Below, piece by piece: positions 1 to 9,930 of a stretch of 33,219 bases of DNA. Origin of the DNA: Steroidobacteraceae bacterium (lineage in GTDB: Bacteria; Pseudomonadota; Gammaproteobacteria; Steroidobacterales; Steroidobacteraceae). Positions within the stretch are counted from its first letter, which is position 1; each line of letters begins with the position of its first letter. The position numbers were made by a program, and so were the translations under genes. Under the pieces are notes generated by a model. The model searched no databases. It was not told the origin of the DNA and saw only the letters and a program-made list of their open reading frames with translations. The stretch is from the NCBI GenBank assembly GCA_027456085.1, contig DAIDVO010000173.1, positions 1 to 33,219 of the forward strand, given 5' to 3'.

Positions 1-478
1 GTCCGCACTCATCGGCGCGGCGCGCGAGCCGACCTCTGGCCTCGAGCACCGCGCGGCTGCGTATGACGCCGTCGGCGGTCGCAATTCGAAAGCCGGACGG
101 GTCGGGCGTAACCGAAATGACGGACAGATCCATCACCGGGATTCCCGCGGCGGCCAAGTCTTCGGCGAGCGCACGATCGAACACGGCTCGTTCGACGAGT
201 AATTCCGCCGCAGGCGTCGCGTGCCGGCCGGCCCAGGCCGCGATGCGGGGGCTGGACATCGGCGTGCAGGCGGCAGCCGCATGCAGCTGCGCGGCGGCCA
301 AGCGAGCGAGCGTGCGCGCGGACAGGCCCTCCATCGCCGCGGCGCGCGCGCGCCCGAGAACGGCAACTCGATATCCGAGGCGCCGCAGGCCGAGCGCCGC
401 GGCGGCGCCCGCGGGGCCGGCGCCGAGGACGGTCGCGTCGACCGCTGCGGCAGCTGCGGGCGGTCGCGCCGCGCTCAC
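1..478 (-). CDS. NAD(P)/FAD-dependent oxidoreductase (flavin-dependent monooxygenase/halogenase-like), N-terminal part, truncated by window edge
   Basis: Manual reverse-strand translation from GTG at 478: [46 protein letters not shown]... open to base 1. It has a GxGPAGxxxAxxLxxxGxxVxxL dinucleotide-binding motif. The GTG overlaps the stop of the upstream ligase (GTGA). Not in the ORF track because it has no stop in the window. Confidence 0.75.
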   Translation of the reverse strand, partial: MSAARPPAAAAAVDATVLGAGPAGAAAALGLRRLGYRVAVLGRARAAAMEGLSARTLARLAAAQLHAAAACTPMSSPRIAAWAGRHATPAAELLVERAVFDRALAEDLAAAGIPVMDLSVISVTPDPSGFRIATADGVIRSRAVLEARGRLARRADECG

Positions 479-2166
479 GCGATCGGCCCGGCGTTGGCGG
501 ATAGGAGGGCCTGCAGCTGTTCGCGGATCAGATACTTTTGCACCTTGCCGGTCACGGTCATCGGGAAATTATCGACGAAGTGCACGTGACGCGGGACTTT
601 GTAGTGCGCAATCCGGCCGCGGCAAAACGCGATGATTTCCTCGGCCGCGCACGCGGCGCCTTCGCGCAGCCTGATCACCGCGCACACCTCCTCGCCGTAT
701 TTCGCGTCGGGAATGCCGACGACGGCGACGTCGAGTATCTTGGGATGACGGTGCAGGTATTCCTCGACTTCGCGCGGATAGACGTTCTCGCCGCCGCGGA
801 TGATCATGTCCTTGACCCGGCCTACGATCGTGCAATAGCCATCCTCGTCGAGGGTAGCGAGATCGCCGGTGTGCATCCAGCCCGCGGCATCCACCGCTCT
901 CGCGCTGTTGTCCGGATCGTCCCAGTAGCCGCGCATCACGCCGTAGCCGCGGGTCAGCAGCTCTCCTTTTTCGCCGCGCGGCACGGCCCCGCCATCGGCG
1001 TCGACGATCTTGGCCTGCATGTGCGGGTGAATGCGCCCCACGGTGGATACGCGCTGGTCGAGCGGGTCGTCGATGCGGGACTGAAAGCTGACCGGACTCG
1101 TCTCCGTCATGCCGTAACAGATCGTGACTTCGGCCATGTGCATCTCGTCGATGACGCGCCGCATGACCGCCATCGGGCAGGTCGCGCCCGCCATGATTCC
1201 GGTGCGCAGCGACTCAAGATCGAATTCCCGGAAGCGCGGATGGTCGAGCTCCGCGATGAACATCGTCGGCACCCCGTACAGTGCCGTGCAGCGTTCGGCG
1301 GCTACGGCCGCGAGCACGGAGAGCGGCTCGAACGAGTCCGAGGGAAACACCATCGCCGCCCCGTTCGTGACGGCCGCGAGAACGCCCATCACCATGCCGA
1401 AGCAATGGTACAGCGGGACGGGAATGCAGACGCGATCCTCGGGGCTGAGGCGTATGCCGCGGCCCACGAAGTAACCGTTGTTGACGATGTTGAAATGCGT
1501 CAGCGTCGCGCCCTTCGGCGCGCCCGTCGTGCCGCTCGTAAATTGAATATTGACGGGATCGTCCGGATCGGCCCGATCCGTGATCGCGCGCAGCGTCTCC
1601 GGCGCGGTGTGCGCCGCCAACTCCGGGAGCCGATCGAAGGCGAGGAATTCCGTCGACTCGGCCGGGCCGAGTTGGATCAGGAACGCGAGCGACGGGAGCG
1701 CAGCGCTTGCGCACCGTCCGTCGCGGCTCACCGCCGCTGCGCCGAGGATTTCGCGCACCATGCCGATGTAGTCGCTCGTCTTGTATCGCGGCGCAAAGAT
1801 CAGCGCGCGGCATCCGACCTTGCCGAGGACATAGACGAGTTCGCCGGCGCGATACGCGGGGTTGATGTTCACGAGGATCAATCCGGCGCGCGCCGTCGCG
1901 AACTGGGTCAGAACCCATTCGGCATTGTTCGGCGACCAGATGCCGACCCGGTCTCCGGGCTGAAGACCCAAGCTCAACAGACCGCGTGCGAGAATGCCGG
2001 CCTGCTGGTCGAGTTCCCGGTAGCTCAAACGCCGCGACTGGTGCCGGACGACGAGCGCCGGCCGATCCGGCCAGCGCTGCGCGGCGTCCGCAAGAACCGC
2101 ACCGACATCCCGATACAGCAGTGGCGCGTCGCTCGTTCCGGAGACGTAGCTCAGTTCGCAGGCCAT
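475..2166 (-). CDS. AMP-dependent fatty-acyl-CoA synthetase/ligase
   Basis: 563 aa. AMP-binding signature [67 protein letters not shown]-terminal [12 protein letters not shown]. Confidence 0.95.
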   Translation of the reverse strand: MACELSYVSGTSDAPLLYRDVGAVLADAAQRWPDRPALVVRHQSRRLSYRELDQQAGILARGLLSLGLQPGDRVGIWSPNNAEWVLTQFATARAGLILVNINPAYRAGELVYVLGKVGCRALIFAPRYKTSDYIGMVREILGAAAVSRDGRCASAALPSLAFLIQLGPAESTEFLAFDRLPELAAHTAPETLRAITDRADPDDPVNIQFTSGTTGAPKGATLTHFNIVNNGYFVGRGIRLSPEDRVCIPVPLYHCFGMVMGVLAAVTNGAAMVFPSDSFEPLSVLAAVAAERCTALYGVPTMFIAELDHPRFREFDLESLRTGIMAGATCPMAVMRRVIDEMHMAEVTICYGMTETSPVSFQSRIDDPLDQRVSTVGRIHPHMQAKIVDADGGAVPRGEKGELLTRGYGVMRGYWDDPDNSARAVDAAGWMHTGDLATLDEDGYCTIVGRVKDMIIRGGENVYPREVEEYLHRHPKILDVAVVGIPDAKYGEEVCAVIRLREGAACAAEEIIAFCRGRIAHYKVPRHVHFVDNFPMTVTGKVQKYLIREQLQALLSANAGPIA

Positions 2167-2205
2167 GGCAGAGCGCGAATGGTCATTGGCCGGTCAGACG
2201 CCTTC

Positions 2206-4572
2206 TCAGAAGCGATAGGTCACATCCATGCCGTAGGTGCGCGGCACTCCCCGGTGGCGATAGTCGTAGCCGAAGCCCTGCAAGTCAACAGCGTTCGATA
2301 GATAGAACTTGTCGGTGACGTTGTTGCTCCAGATGCCGACCTCCCATTGGTCGCCGGGCGCGTGCAGCGCCGCGCGCAAGTTCAGCAAGGTATACGCCGG
2401 CTGCGAAATTGCGTCCTCCTGCGGCAGCGCGAGATATTGCTTCGCGCTGTAGCTCAAGTCGAAGTGCAGGCGCAGCGCGATGCTCGGGCTGCTCCAGGCG
2501 TCCCAATCGCCGCTCGCGGTCCCCGAAACATGGGGCGCGTTCGGCAGTTGTTGGCCGGCGATGCTGCCGCTCGCCAATACGCCTTCTTGGACTTTGGAAT
2601 TGAGGAAGCCTAAGCCGATGCGTCCGGTGAAGCTTCGAACCGGGCGCGCGACGATCTCCAGCTCGCCGCCGTCGATCTTCGACTTGCCGAGATTGATCAA
2701 CGGCTGCTGGCCGGTCGGGTAGACGTTGATGATCTGCTGGTTCTTGTACTGATAATGGAAAACGGCGCCGTCGATCTGCAGCCGATTCTCGAGCCAGGCG
2801 GTCTTGAAGCCCGCCTCGGTCGAGTCCAGGGTTTCCGGCTTCACCGTCGTGAAGTCGCTTTGCGTGAACAGTAACTGGGCGTTGAACGCCGCTGCCCGGT
2901 AGCCGCGGTTGAAACTCACGTACAGCAGGCTGTCCTTGGTCGGCGTGTAATCGATTCCGACCCGGCCCGTCACGGCGGTGTTGTGCGAGGACTGGCTGAA
3001 TTCCTGGTTGATCAGCGACGCGTAATTCGGGGATCCCGGCAGCAGCAGAACCGGCACCGCCGAGGCCAGGATGTTCGCGATGGGCACCTCGTCGGGGCCG
3101 CGCAACTGGTCGAGGGCGTTTTTCTGAATTCCATTGTCATGGTTGTAGCGCAGGCCGGCATGCAGCTTGAACTTGTCGGTTAGCCGGTAGCTGCCGTCCG
3201 AGTAGGTCGCCCAGCTATTCTTGATCTGATCGAATTGATTGTAGTAGCGGCAGGTCGCGTTGATGAACACCCCCGCGGCGTAGCCCGAACCCGGCGTGTT
3301 GAAGCTCGAGTCGGCGCAGTCCTGGTAGTTGATCGCGCCATCGCCGTTATAGTCGAGGAAGTTGTAGATCTGATTTTCCGTCGAATTGAAAATAACTTCC
3401 TGCTGGTAATACGCGCCGACGATGAAGTTGAGCGGCCCGCGGTTGTTCGTCGTCAGGCGCAGGTCCTGGGTGACCTGGCGCGTCTTGCCGATGTACGGAA
3501 TCTTGAAGATGTCGATGGCGGCGCCGTCGGTGCCTTCCGGATTGAACAACGATCCCTCGTCCCAAGAACTGATCGAGGTCAGTGCGTAGTTGTCCGAAAT
3601 GTTCCAATCGATCGTCAGCGACGCGCCTTCGTCGTCCTGGCGGCGCCGCGGCGTGTAGTCCTGGCCGACTTGCAGGTTGCTCAAGGGCGCGCCGGTCTGG
3701 GTGCCGTCGTACGTTCGATAATAGCCGACCAGGCCGACGCCTTGCGGGCTGACGCGGCCGGCGAGGATCGCGTAGTTCTGCGGGTCCTGCATGCTCTTGG
3801 AAAGGCGCAGGATCGCCTTCAGGTCGTCGTTCGCGCGAAACAGCACGCTCAGCCGGACCCCGTATTGGTCCACACCCTCCAGATTCGGGTGGCCCGGCAG
3901 CACGTTCTGCATGAATCCGTCGGCCTTCGTGTAGGTCGCGGCGAGGCGCACGGCGACGCGCTCGGGTATCAGCGCGGTTTGAAACGCTCCTTCCATTTCT
4001 CTGCGGTTGTAATTGCCGAACCCCGCCTTTACGTACCCTTCGGTGTCGAAGCCCGGTTTGTGCGTGATGAAATTGATCGCGCCGCCGGTCGTGTTCTTGC
4101 CGTACAGGGTTCCTTGCGGGCCGCGCAGCACTTCGACGCGCTCCAGGTCGTACATCTCGACGCCGAACAGCACGAAGTTGCCCTTGTACACTTCATCGAT
4201 GTAGCTCGCGACCGGGCTCGATTGACTCAAGCTGTAGTCGAACATCGACACGCCACGCAGCGAGAATAGCGGCGTGCCCTCGCCGACGATGCCGTTGACC
4301 TGCAAGTTCGGAATTTGCGTCGCGAGCGAGGACGCGTTGTCGAGCTTCAAGGAACCGAGCTGGGCGCTGGTCAACGCCGTCACCGAGACCGGCACGCTCT
4401 GCAGAGGCTCTTTGCGCTTTTCCGCCGTGACGACGATTTGCTCGAGTTCGGCCGGCTGATGCGCCTGGTTTTCCTGCGCTCGCGCGGCGGCGCCCGGGGC
4501 GAACCACAGCGGCGCGGCGATCAATAGAGCGGAACCAACGCCGCAAACCCGTATGTAACGTCGTATGTCCAC
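2206..4572 (-). CDS. TonB-dependent outer-membrane receptor
   Basis: 788 aa. Signal peptide, EQIVVTAEKRKEPLQSVPVSVTALT plug start, VEVLRGPQGTLYGKNTTGGAINFIT, beta-barrel ending in aromatic F (GMDVTYRF). Confidence 0.95.
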   Translation of the reverse strand: MDIRRYIRVCGVGSALLIAAPLWFAPGAAARAQENQAHQPAELEQIVVTAEKRKEPLQSVPVSVTALTSAQLGSLKLDNASSLATQIPNLQVNGIVGEGTPLFSLRGVSMFDYSLSQSSPVASYIDEVYKGNFVLFGVEMYDLERVEVLRGPQGTLYGKNTTGGAINFITHKPGFDTEGYVKAGFGNYNRREMEGAFQTALIPERVAVRLAATYTKADGFMQNVLPGHPNLEGVDQYGVRLSVLFRANDDLKAILRLSKSMQDPQNYAILAGRVSPQGVGLVGYYRTYDGTQTGAPLSNLQVGQDYTPRRRQDDEGASLTIDWNISDNYALTSISSWDEGSLFNPEGTDGAAIDIFKIPYIGKTRQVTQDLRLTTNNRGPLNFIVGAYYQQEVIFNSTENQIYNFLDYNGDGAINYQDCADSSFNTPGSGYAAGVFINATCRYYNQFDQIKNSWATYSDGSYRLTDKFKLHAGLRYNHDNGIQKNALDQLRGPDEVPIANILASAVPVLLLPGSPNYASLINQEFSQSSHNTAVTGRVGIDYTPTKDSLLYVSFNRGYRAAAFNAQLLFTQSDFTTVKPETLDSTEAGFKTAWLENRLQIDGAVFHYQYKNQQIINVYPTGQQPLINLGKSKIDGGELEIVARPVRSFTGRIGLGFLNSKVQEGVLASGSIAGQQLPNAPHVSGTASGDWDAWSSPSIALRLHFDLSYSAKQYLALPQEDAISQPAYTLLNLRAALHAPGDQWEVGIWSNNVTDKFYLSNAVDLQGFGYDYRHRGVPRTYGMDVTYRF

Positions 4573-4688
4573 TGCTTCCCCCTCGTTGATATATTTCGGC
4601 GCCGCCGCGTGGCCGGCAAGCGCGCCTCCGACCGAGTATCGCGTTCAGGAGCCGCAGCGTACATGCCTCTTTCGGCGCATCCGGCTCT

Positions 4689-4702
4689 AATACGTTAGTA
4701 TT
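4689..4702. promoter_or_regulatory. Candidate operator: inverted repeat AATAC-GTTA-GTATT
   Basis: Perfect 5-bp arms, 4-nt spacer, in the divergent TonB-receptor / response-regulator intergenic region. Core ATACGttAGTAT matches a second dyad at 9820-9831. Confidence 0.5.
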
Positions 4703-4728
4703 GCATCCGCATTTGCGGTGCCTATGAT

Positions 4729-5436
4729 GTGACCGGGGCCCGGCGTAGGATGTCGAGCATGGCGACGGAAACGATGGCTTTCGAGTCGGCGGCGAAGCGA
4801 GTGCTCATCGCGGACGACCACCCGCTTTACCGTGATGCGTTGCGGGCGATCATCCCGCAGGCCTGCCCGGCGGCCGATTTGCACGAGGCGGCCTGCCAGG
4901 ACGAGGTCCTGCGGGAGGTCACCTCCGACGCCGCGTTCGACCTGATCGTTCTCGATCTGAAATTGCCGGGAGCGGTGGGACTGTCATGTCTCGCCAAGGT
5001 TCGGGAGCGGGCGCCGTTCACGCCGATTCTGATCGTTTCGGCGACCGATGACCCGAACACCATGTGCGAAGTGATCAAGGCCCGCGCCACGGGCTTCGTG
5101 CCGAAATCCGCCCATCGGCAGATGTTGATAGATGCCGTTCGCGTCGTCATGGACGGAGGCACGTACTTGCCGATCGCAGGCATGGCCGCGTTGCGCGAAT
5201 CGCCGCCCGCGCTGTGCGCGGCGGCGGATCAATCCGGCTGCAACGCGCTGACGTCGCGGCAGCGCCGCGTGCTCAATTTGCTGGCGCAGGGCCAATCCAA
5301 CAAGCAGATTGCCGGGCATCTCGAAATCAGCGAGATCACGGTCAAAGCCCACGTCTCGTCGATTCTCAAGAAGCTCGGCGTGACCAATAGAGTGCAGGCC
5401 GCACTCGAGGCCCAGAAGGCGCGCCCGCAGGGCTGA
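4729..5436 (+). CDS. LuxR/NarL-family two-component response regulator (start could be 4750 or 4759)
   Basis: REC domain RVLIADDHPLYRDAL...DLIVLDLKLPG...SKSAH-like PKSAHRQ, and C-terminal LuxR HTH LTSRQRRVLNLLAQGQSNKQIAGHLEISEITVKAHVSSILKKLGVTNRVQA. Confidence 0.95.
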   Translation: MTGARRRMSSMATETMAFESAAKRVLIADDHPLYRDALRAIIPQACPAADLHEAACQDEVLREVTSDAAFDLIVLDLKLPGAVGLSCLAKVRERAPFTPILIVSATDDPNTMCEVIKARATGFVPKSAHRQMLIDAVRVVMDGGTYLPIAGMAALRESPPALCAAADQSGCNALTSRQRRVLNLLAQGQSNKQIAGHLEISEITVKAHVSSILKKLGVTNRVQAALEAQKARPQG

Positions 5437-5457
5437 TCCGAGCTCCGGGCGATCCGC

Positions 5458-6876
5458 TCAGGGATTGCGCCGCGGCAGCCGATCGAGCACCGCCCGCAGC
5501 TTGCCGAGGTTGATCGGTTTGGCGAGAACCGTCATCCCGCGCCGCTGTAGGCGATCGCGCAAAATCGAATCGGGATCGCTGGTGATGATCAACGCCGGGG
5601 CCTTGGCGTCGAATTCCTTTTGCACCTCCGCGACCGCCTGGTCGCCCTTGGCGCCGTCCGCCAGATGATAGTCGGAGATCAGGATATCCGGCTGCAGATC
5701 GGCGGCGATCAATTGCACGACCGCGTCGGTCGCCGTGGTCGCGGTGACGGCGCGATGGCCCCATTTGCCGAGTATCGCCGCCATGCCGTGCAGTACGTCC
5801 GCATGATCGTCGATCACGACCACCGTCAGGGCCTGCCGCCCGCCCTTGCGGCCGGCATCCAAACCCCAGACGTCGATGCTCGCCGCCCCGCCGTGCGCTT
5901 CACCGTACGGCACCCGCACCGAGAAGCACGAGCCCCGGCCCACGCGCGAACTGACGGCGCATTCGAGCGACAAAAGACGCGCGATGCGGCTGACGATCGA
6001 TAAACCGAGGCCGATGCCCGCGTCGCGCGGCCGGCCCGTCATGGGCACTTGGTAGTACTCCTCGAAGATTCGCTGCAGGTGCCTTTTCTCGATGCCGATG
6101 CCGGTGTCGTAGACGCTGATCAGCAAGTCCGAGCGGCGGCGCCTGCATCCGACCAGCACGCGTCCGCGCGCCGTGTAGCGAATCGCATTGCTGACGAAAT
6201 TGCGCAGGACCGCCTCGAGCAAATGCATGTCGGTGTGGACCCACGCGCCGCACGGCACGAACTTCAGGTCGATGCCGGCGGCGCGCGCGACGCTCGCGAA
6301 TTCGGGGCCGATGCGCTCGAACAGCACCGACAACGGAAAGTCGATCGCCTTGGGCGTGATGCCGCCGGTGTCGAGCCGGGCGCTGTCGAGCAGCGTCCCG
6401 AGCAAATTGTTGAGCGATGCCAGCGCGACCTTCGCCCGGCCCACGAGTTCGCCGTTCGCGGGGGTCATCTTGGCATCGTCGAGCGACTCCAGGAACAGCA
6501 TCGCCGAATTGAGCGGCTGGCGCAGATCGTGGCTCGCGGCGGCAAGAAAGCGCGTTTTTCCTTGATTGGCGACGTCGGCCGCTTGTTTCGCCTGTTTCAG
6601 TGCCAGTTCGATTTCGCGGCGCGACTCCAATTCGCGCGTCAGCTGCGCATTGAGCGCCTCGTACTGTTCGGTCCGCAGCCGCACGGTATCTTCGAGCGCC
6701 GCGGCCGCTTGAAACCAGGAAAACGCGCTCGCGTGCTGATCCACCGCGTGCTCCACGCGCTGCATCAGCGCGCGCACCGTCTTGCGCAGAGCCTTGTTCT
6801 CGTCGCGCAGCTTCTTGATGCGCGCCGCAGCGGGCGGGGCGGCCGCCCGTTTGCGCGCCGTGCGTTTGCCGTCCAT
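5458..6876 (-). CDS. Soluble hybrid sensor histidine kinase (coiled coil - HisKA - HATPase_c - REC)
   Basis: Start ATG at 6876 (MDGKRTARKRAAAPP...). H-box AAASHDLRQPLNSAMLFLESL, N-box LRNFVSNAIRYT, G-box DTGIGIEKRHL / GIGLGLSIVSRIA, C-terminal REC VVVIDDHADVLHGM...DILISDYHLADG...LAKPIN. No TM segment or obvious PAS domain. Confidence 0.93.
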   Translation of the reverse strand: MDGKRTARKRAAAPPAAARIKKLRDENKALRKTVRALMQRVEHAVDQHASAFSWFQAAAALEDTVRLRTEQYEALNAQLTRELESRREIELALKQAKQAADVANQGKTRFLAAASHDLRQPLNSAMLFLESLDDAKMTPANGELVGRAKVALASLNNLLGTLLDSARLDTGGITPKAIDFPLSVLFERIGPEFASVARAAGIDLKFVPCGAWVHTDMHLLEAVLRNFVSNAIRYTARGRVLVGCRRRRSDLLISVYDTGIGIEKRHLQRIFEEYYQVPMTGRPRDAGIGLGLSIVSRIARLLSLECAVSSRVGRGSCFSVRVPYGEAHGGAASIDVWGLDAGRKGGRQALTVVVIDDHADVLHGMAAILGKWGHRAVTATTATDAVVQLIAADLQPDILISDYHLADGAKGDQAVAEVQKEFDAKAPALIITSDPDSILRDRLQRRGMTVLAKPINLGKLRAVLDRLPRRNP

Positions 6877-6878
6877 CT

Positions 6879-8033
6879 TCAAGGCTGCGCCGCAATGGCG
6901 AGCGCCGTGAATGAGTTGTTCACGTGCACTGTGTTGAATTGCTCGCCGAGCGTGGAGAATGCCACGACGTGATTTTGCTTGAAGAGCTTGGCGACCGTGT
7001 TCGTGAGCCCATTCTCCTGCATGTATGCCGTGCGCGCCGCGCACTCGAAGCCGATGACCAATTCCGGCCGTCCCATGCTCTGCGCGAGATCCGCGAACAT
7101 GGCCTCGAGCCGTGCCACCATGTCGTCGGGCGCGGCGATCGCGGCGACGACGCCCGCTTCGATCGCACAGGCGAACTCGATGCTGCCGTTCGGATAGACG
7201 CGCTGCACGCCGCGTGCGAAATACTGTCCGCCGATCCTGATCATCAGCGGATACAAGGAATAGGCGGCGCTCTGCGTCGGCGGCTTGCGGTATCCGCATG
7301 CTGCGGCATACTCGCCGAGAGCGGGGCGGCCGTTGATTTCCATGACGAGCCGCCGCTCCTGGTCGGCTTCGGTGATGACGATCTTGCGCGCACCGGCTTG
7401 GAAGTGGCTGTGGCTCAATGCCACGACGGGGGAGTCGGAAGCGACCAGACAGAAAATCGCGGCATTGCGCAGCGCCCGGCCCTTATGCAGGATTCTCGTG
7501 GAACCCGGGGGGTGTCCGGCCGGATTGAAGAACAAATCGCCGGCGGACCCGCCGACGAGCGGCAAGCCCGCGAACTCCATGCCGAGCGCCGCGATCAGCC
7601 GCTCTTCGCATCGAGCCTCGGCGTCGACCAATACAAGACCGAACGAAGCCTGCGGCGCCGCGGGGCGGAGGCGCAGCAGTTTGCGACGCAAGGCGGCGCC
7701 CAGCTTGCGCGCGTCGGGCAAGCCGAATTCGGCGACGTTCTCGATCAACGCGTCGAACACCGTGAATCGCGGCGACGGCAGATGAAATCCCGTGATGCCA
7801 TGCTTCAGAAAGCCCTGCGCGCCGATTGCGCAGCCGGTCGCGGCGCCGATGGTTTGATGAAAGCCGCGCTTCTCGAGCGCCAGTCCCAGGCGCGCCATGT
7901 CATAGTCGGTCGTCGCGAACAAGATGTTGAATCCGCCGCCGGCCGACGAAACGTCCGCGGTCACCTCCGCGGCGGCGCGCTCTTCGTCCTCGGCTCGGGT
8001 GGAAAAGACGGCGATGCGCTGGCGCCTAGGCAT
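6879..8033 (-). CDS. FIST-domain (FIST_N/FIST_C) sensory protein
   Basis: 384 aa. ...TIGAATGCAIGAQGF..., LPLVGGSAGDLFFNPAG..., C-terminal GFECAARTAYMQENGLTNTVAKLFKQNHVVAFSTLGEQFNTVHVNNSFTALAI typical of FIST_C. Ends 2 bp before the kinase start; its ATG overlaps the upstream ligase stop by 8 bp. Confidence 0.88.
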   Translation of the reverse strand: MPRRQRIAVFSTRAEDEERAAAEVTADVSSAGGGFNILFATTDYDMARLGLALEKRGFHQTIGAATGCAIGAQGFLKHGITGFHLPSPRFTVFDALIENVAEFGLPDARKLGAALRRKLLRLRPAAPQASFGLVLVDAEARCEERLIAALGMEFAGLPLVGGSAGDLFFNPAGHPPGSTRILHKGRALRNAAIFCLVASDSPVVALSHSHFQAGARKIVITEADQERRLVMEINGRPALGEYAAACGYRKPPTQSAAYSLYPLMIRIGGQYFARGVQRVYPNGSIEFACAIEAGVVAAIAAPDDMVARLEAMFADLAQSMGRPELVIGFECAARTAYMQENGLTNTVAKLFKQNHVVAFSTLGEQFNTVHVNNSFTALAIAAQP

Positions 8034-9729
8034 GCGGCGCCGTCTTCAGTTCGGGAAAATCCTCCTCCCAATATTCGAGCGGGTTGCGCGTGGCCGGCGT
8101 GCCGCGTCCGTGCTCGAAGTTTCTCAAATCCACGCGGCGGATCTTGCCGGAGATGGTCTTCGGCAGCGGCGCGAACTCGATGCGGCGTATGCGTTTGTAG
8201 GGCGCGACGCGGCTTTGCACATGGACGAATATCGACAGCGCGACGTCGCGGCTCGGCGCATGTTCGGGAATCAGCACGACATACGCCTTCGGCACCGCAA
8301 GGCGCAGGCGGTCCGGGCTCGGTACGACGGCCGCCTCGGCTACCGCCGCATGCTCGATCAGGACGCTCTCGAGCTCGAACGGGCTGATGCGGTAGTCGGA
8401 TGATTTGAATACATCGTCCGTGCGGCCGACGAAGGTCAGGTATCCTTGCGCGTCACGCGTCGCGACGTCGCCGGTATGGAAATAGCCGGCGTGCATGACG
8501 CTGCGCGTGCGCTCCTCGTCGTCCAAGTAGCCTTGCATCACCCCGGTCGGACGGTCGCTCAAATCGACGCAAATCTCTCCCTCGTCGCCCGGCGTGCCGT
8601 GGGCATCGAGCAGTGCGATCCGGTAGCCGGGCAGGGGCCGTCCCATGGCGCCGGGCTTCACCGTAAGGCCCGGCGGATTGGCCACCATGGCCGTCGTCTC
8701 TGTCTGACCAAAACCGTCGCGCACCGTCAAACCCCACGCGCGCCTTACTTGCTCGATGACCTCCGGGTTCAACGGTTCGCCGGCGCTGACGACCTCGCGC
8801 AGCGCGACGCGCCACTTGGCTAAATCGCGCTGAATCAACATGCGCCAGACGGTCGGCGGCGCGCAGAATGTCGTCACTTCGCAGCGCACCAGCTGATCCA
8901 GCAGCTTGCCGGCGTCGAAGCGGTCGTAGTGGTAGGCGAGCACCGTCGCCTCGGCGTTCCACGGCGCGAACACGCAGGACCAGGCGTGCTTCGCCCAGCC
9001 GGGCGAACTTAAGTTCAGGTGCACGTCCCCCGGTTTGAGGCCGATCCAGTACATCGTCGACAGATGACCGACCGGATAACTCGCATGGGTATGGGCGACG
9101 AGCTTAGGCTTCGCGGTGGTGCCCGAGGTGAAGTACAGAAGCAGCAATTCATCCGCGCGCGTCGGAGCGCGCGGCGGCAACCGTGCGGAGGCATCGGCAG
9201 AGAGCGCGTAGTCGGACCAGCCGGGCGCCGCGGCGCCGACGGCGATGCGCACCGGCGCGCCGCCGATGTCGTCGAAGCGCGGCGTCAAATCGCCTTCGGT
9301 AAGGATCGCCTTGATGCCGGCGCGCGCAACGCGGTCCGCCAGGTCCGCCCGCTGCAGCAGCGTCGTCGCCGGGATCATGACGGCGCCGATCTTGATCGCC
9401 GCGAGCATCGTTTCCCAAAGCGGGATTACGTTGCTCAGCATGATCAATATCCGGTCGCCCCGGCCGACGCCGTGCTCCGTCAAATAATTCGCGACTTGGG
9501 CGGAGCGCGCGGCGAGTTCCGGGTAGCTCAAGCGCCGGTCGCCGCCCTGATCGTCGACGACCCGCAATGCGGTTCGTTCCGAGTGCTGTGCCGAGCGGTC
9601 GAAATAGTCGATCGCCCAGTTGAATTCGGTCAGCTTCGGCCACGCGAATTCGCCTTCGGCGGCATCCAAATCCGTCGCATGCCGCAACAACGCATCGCGC
9701 GCCGCCAAGAATCGATCCGCTTGGCTCAT
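8026..9729 (-). CDS. Medium-chain acyl-CoA synthetase-like AMP-dependent ligase
   Basis: Start ATG at 9729 (MSQADRFLAARDALLRH...). LLYFTSGTTAKPKLVAHTH, DGFGQTETTAMVANPPG, GYFHTGDVATRDAQGYLTFVGRTDDVFKSSDYRISPFELES, KTISGKIRRVDLR. The longer ORF to 11007 is antisense to the aldehyde dehydrogenase and not credible. Confidence 0.94.
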   Translation of the reverse strand: MSQADRFLAARDALLRHATDLDAAEGEFAWPKLTEFNWAIDYFDRSAQHSERTALRVVDDQGGDRRLSYPELAARSAQVANYLTEHGVGRGDRILIMLSNVIPLWETMLAAIKIGAVMIPATTLLQRADLADRVARAGIKAILTEGDLTPRFDDIGGAPVRIAVGAAAPGWSDYALSADASARLPPRAPTRADELLLLYFTSGTTAKPKLVAHTHASYPVGHLSTMYWIGLKPGDVHLNLSSPGWAKHAWSCVFAPWNAEATVLAYHYDRFDAGKLLDQLVRCEVTTFCAPPTVWRMLIQRDLAKWRVALREVVSAGEPLNPEVIEQVRRAWGLTVRDGFGQTETTAMVANPPGLTVKPGAMGRPLPGYRIALLDAHGTPGDEGEICVDLSDRPTGVMQGYLDDEERTRSVMHAGYFHTGDVATRDAQGYLTFVGRTDDVFKSSDYRISPFELESVLIEHAAVAEAAVVPSPDRLRLAVPKAYVVLIPEHAPSRDVALSIFVHVQSRVAPYKRIRRIEFAPLPKTISGKIRRVDLRNFEHGRGTPATRNPLEYWEEDFPELKTAPHA

Positions 9730-9819
9730 TGCAACCCTCGGCAGTGAAGTCCCCTTGCCGGCATACACTATCGGTTTTTTTGGCGCTATGCGCACGCACT
9801 GCGCGTCCGTTGGTCTTTG

Positions 9820-9831
9820 ATACGAAAGTAT
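9820..9831. promoter_or_regulatory. Candidate operator: inverted repeat ATAC-GAAA-GTAT
   Basis: Lies in the divergent intergenic region between the acyl-CoA synthetase (-) and aldehyde dehydrogenase (+). Shares ATACGNNAGTAT with 4690-4701. Confidence 0.5.
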
Positions 9832-9930
9832 GAGGAATTCTCCGCCCGATGTCCTATAGGTGTCTGCGGGTCCGGCTGCGATGATTCGCCATCGCTGCTC
9901 TACCTGCAGCCGCAATCCGGGGGTATTCCG

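Noticed and set aside
538-2301. 587-aa plus-strand ORF opposite the acyl-CoA synthetase
   Set aside because: Arg/Ala/His-rich antisense translation of a well-supported gene; a standard high-GC artefact with no recognisable domain.
6924-8387. 487-aa plus-strand ORF opposite the FIST gene
   Set aside because: Antisense shadow ORF with biased composition.
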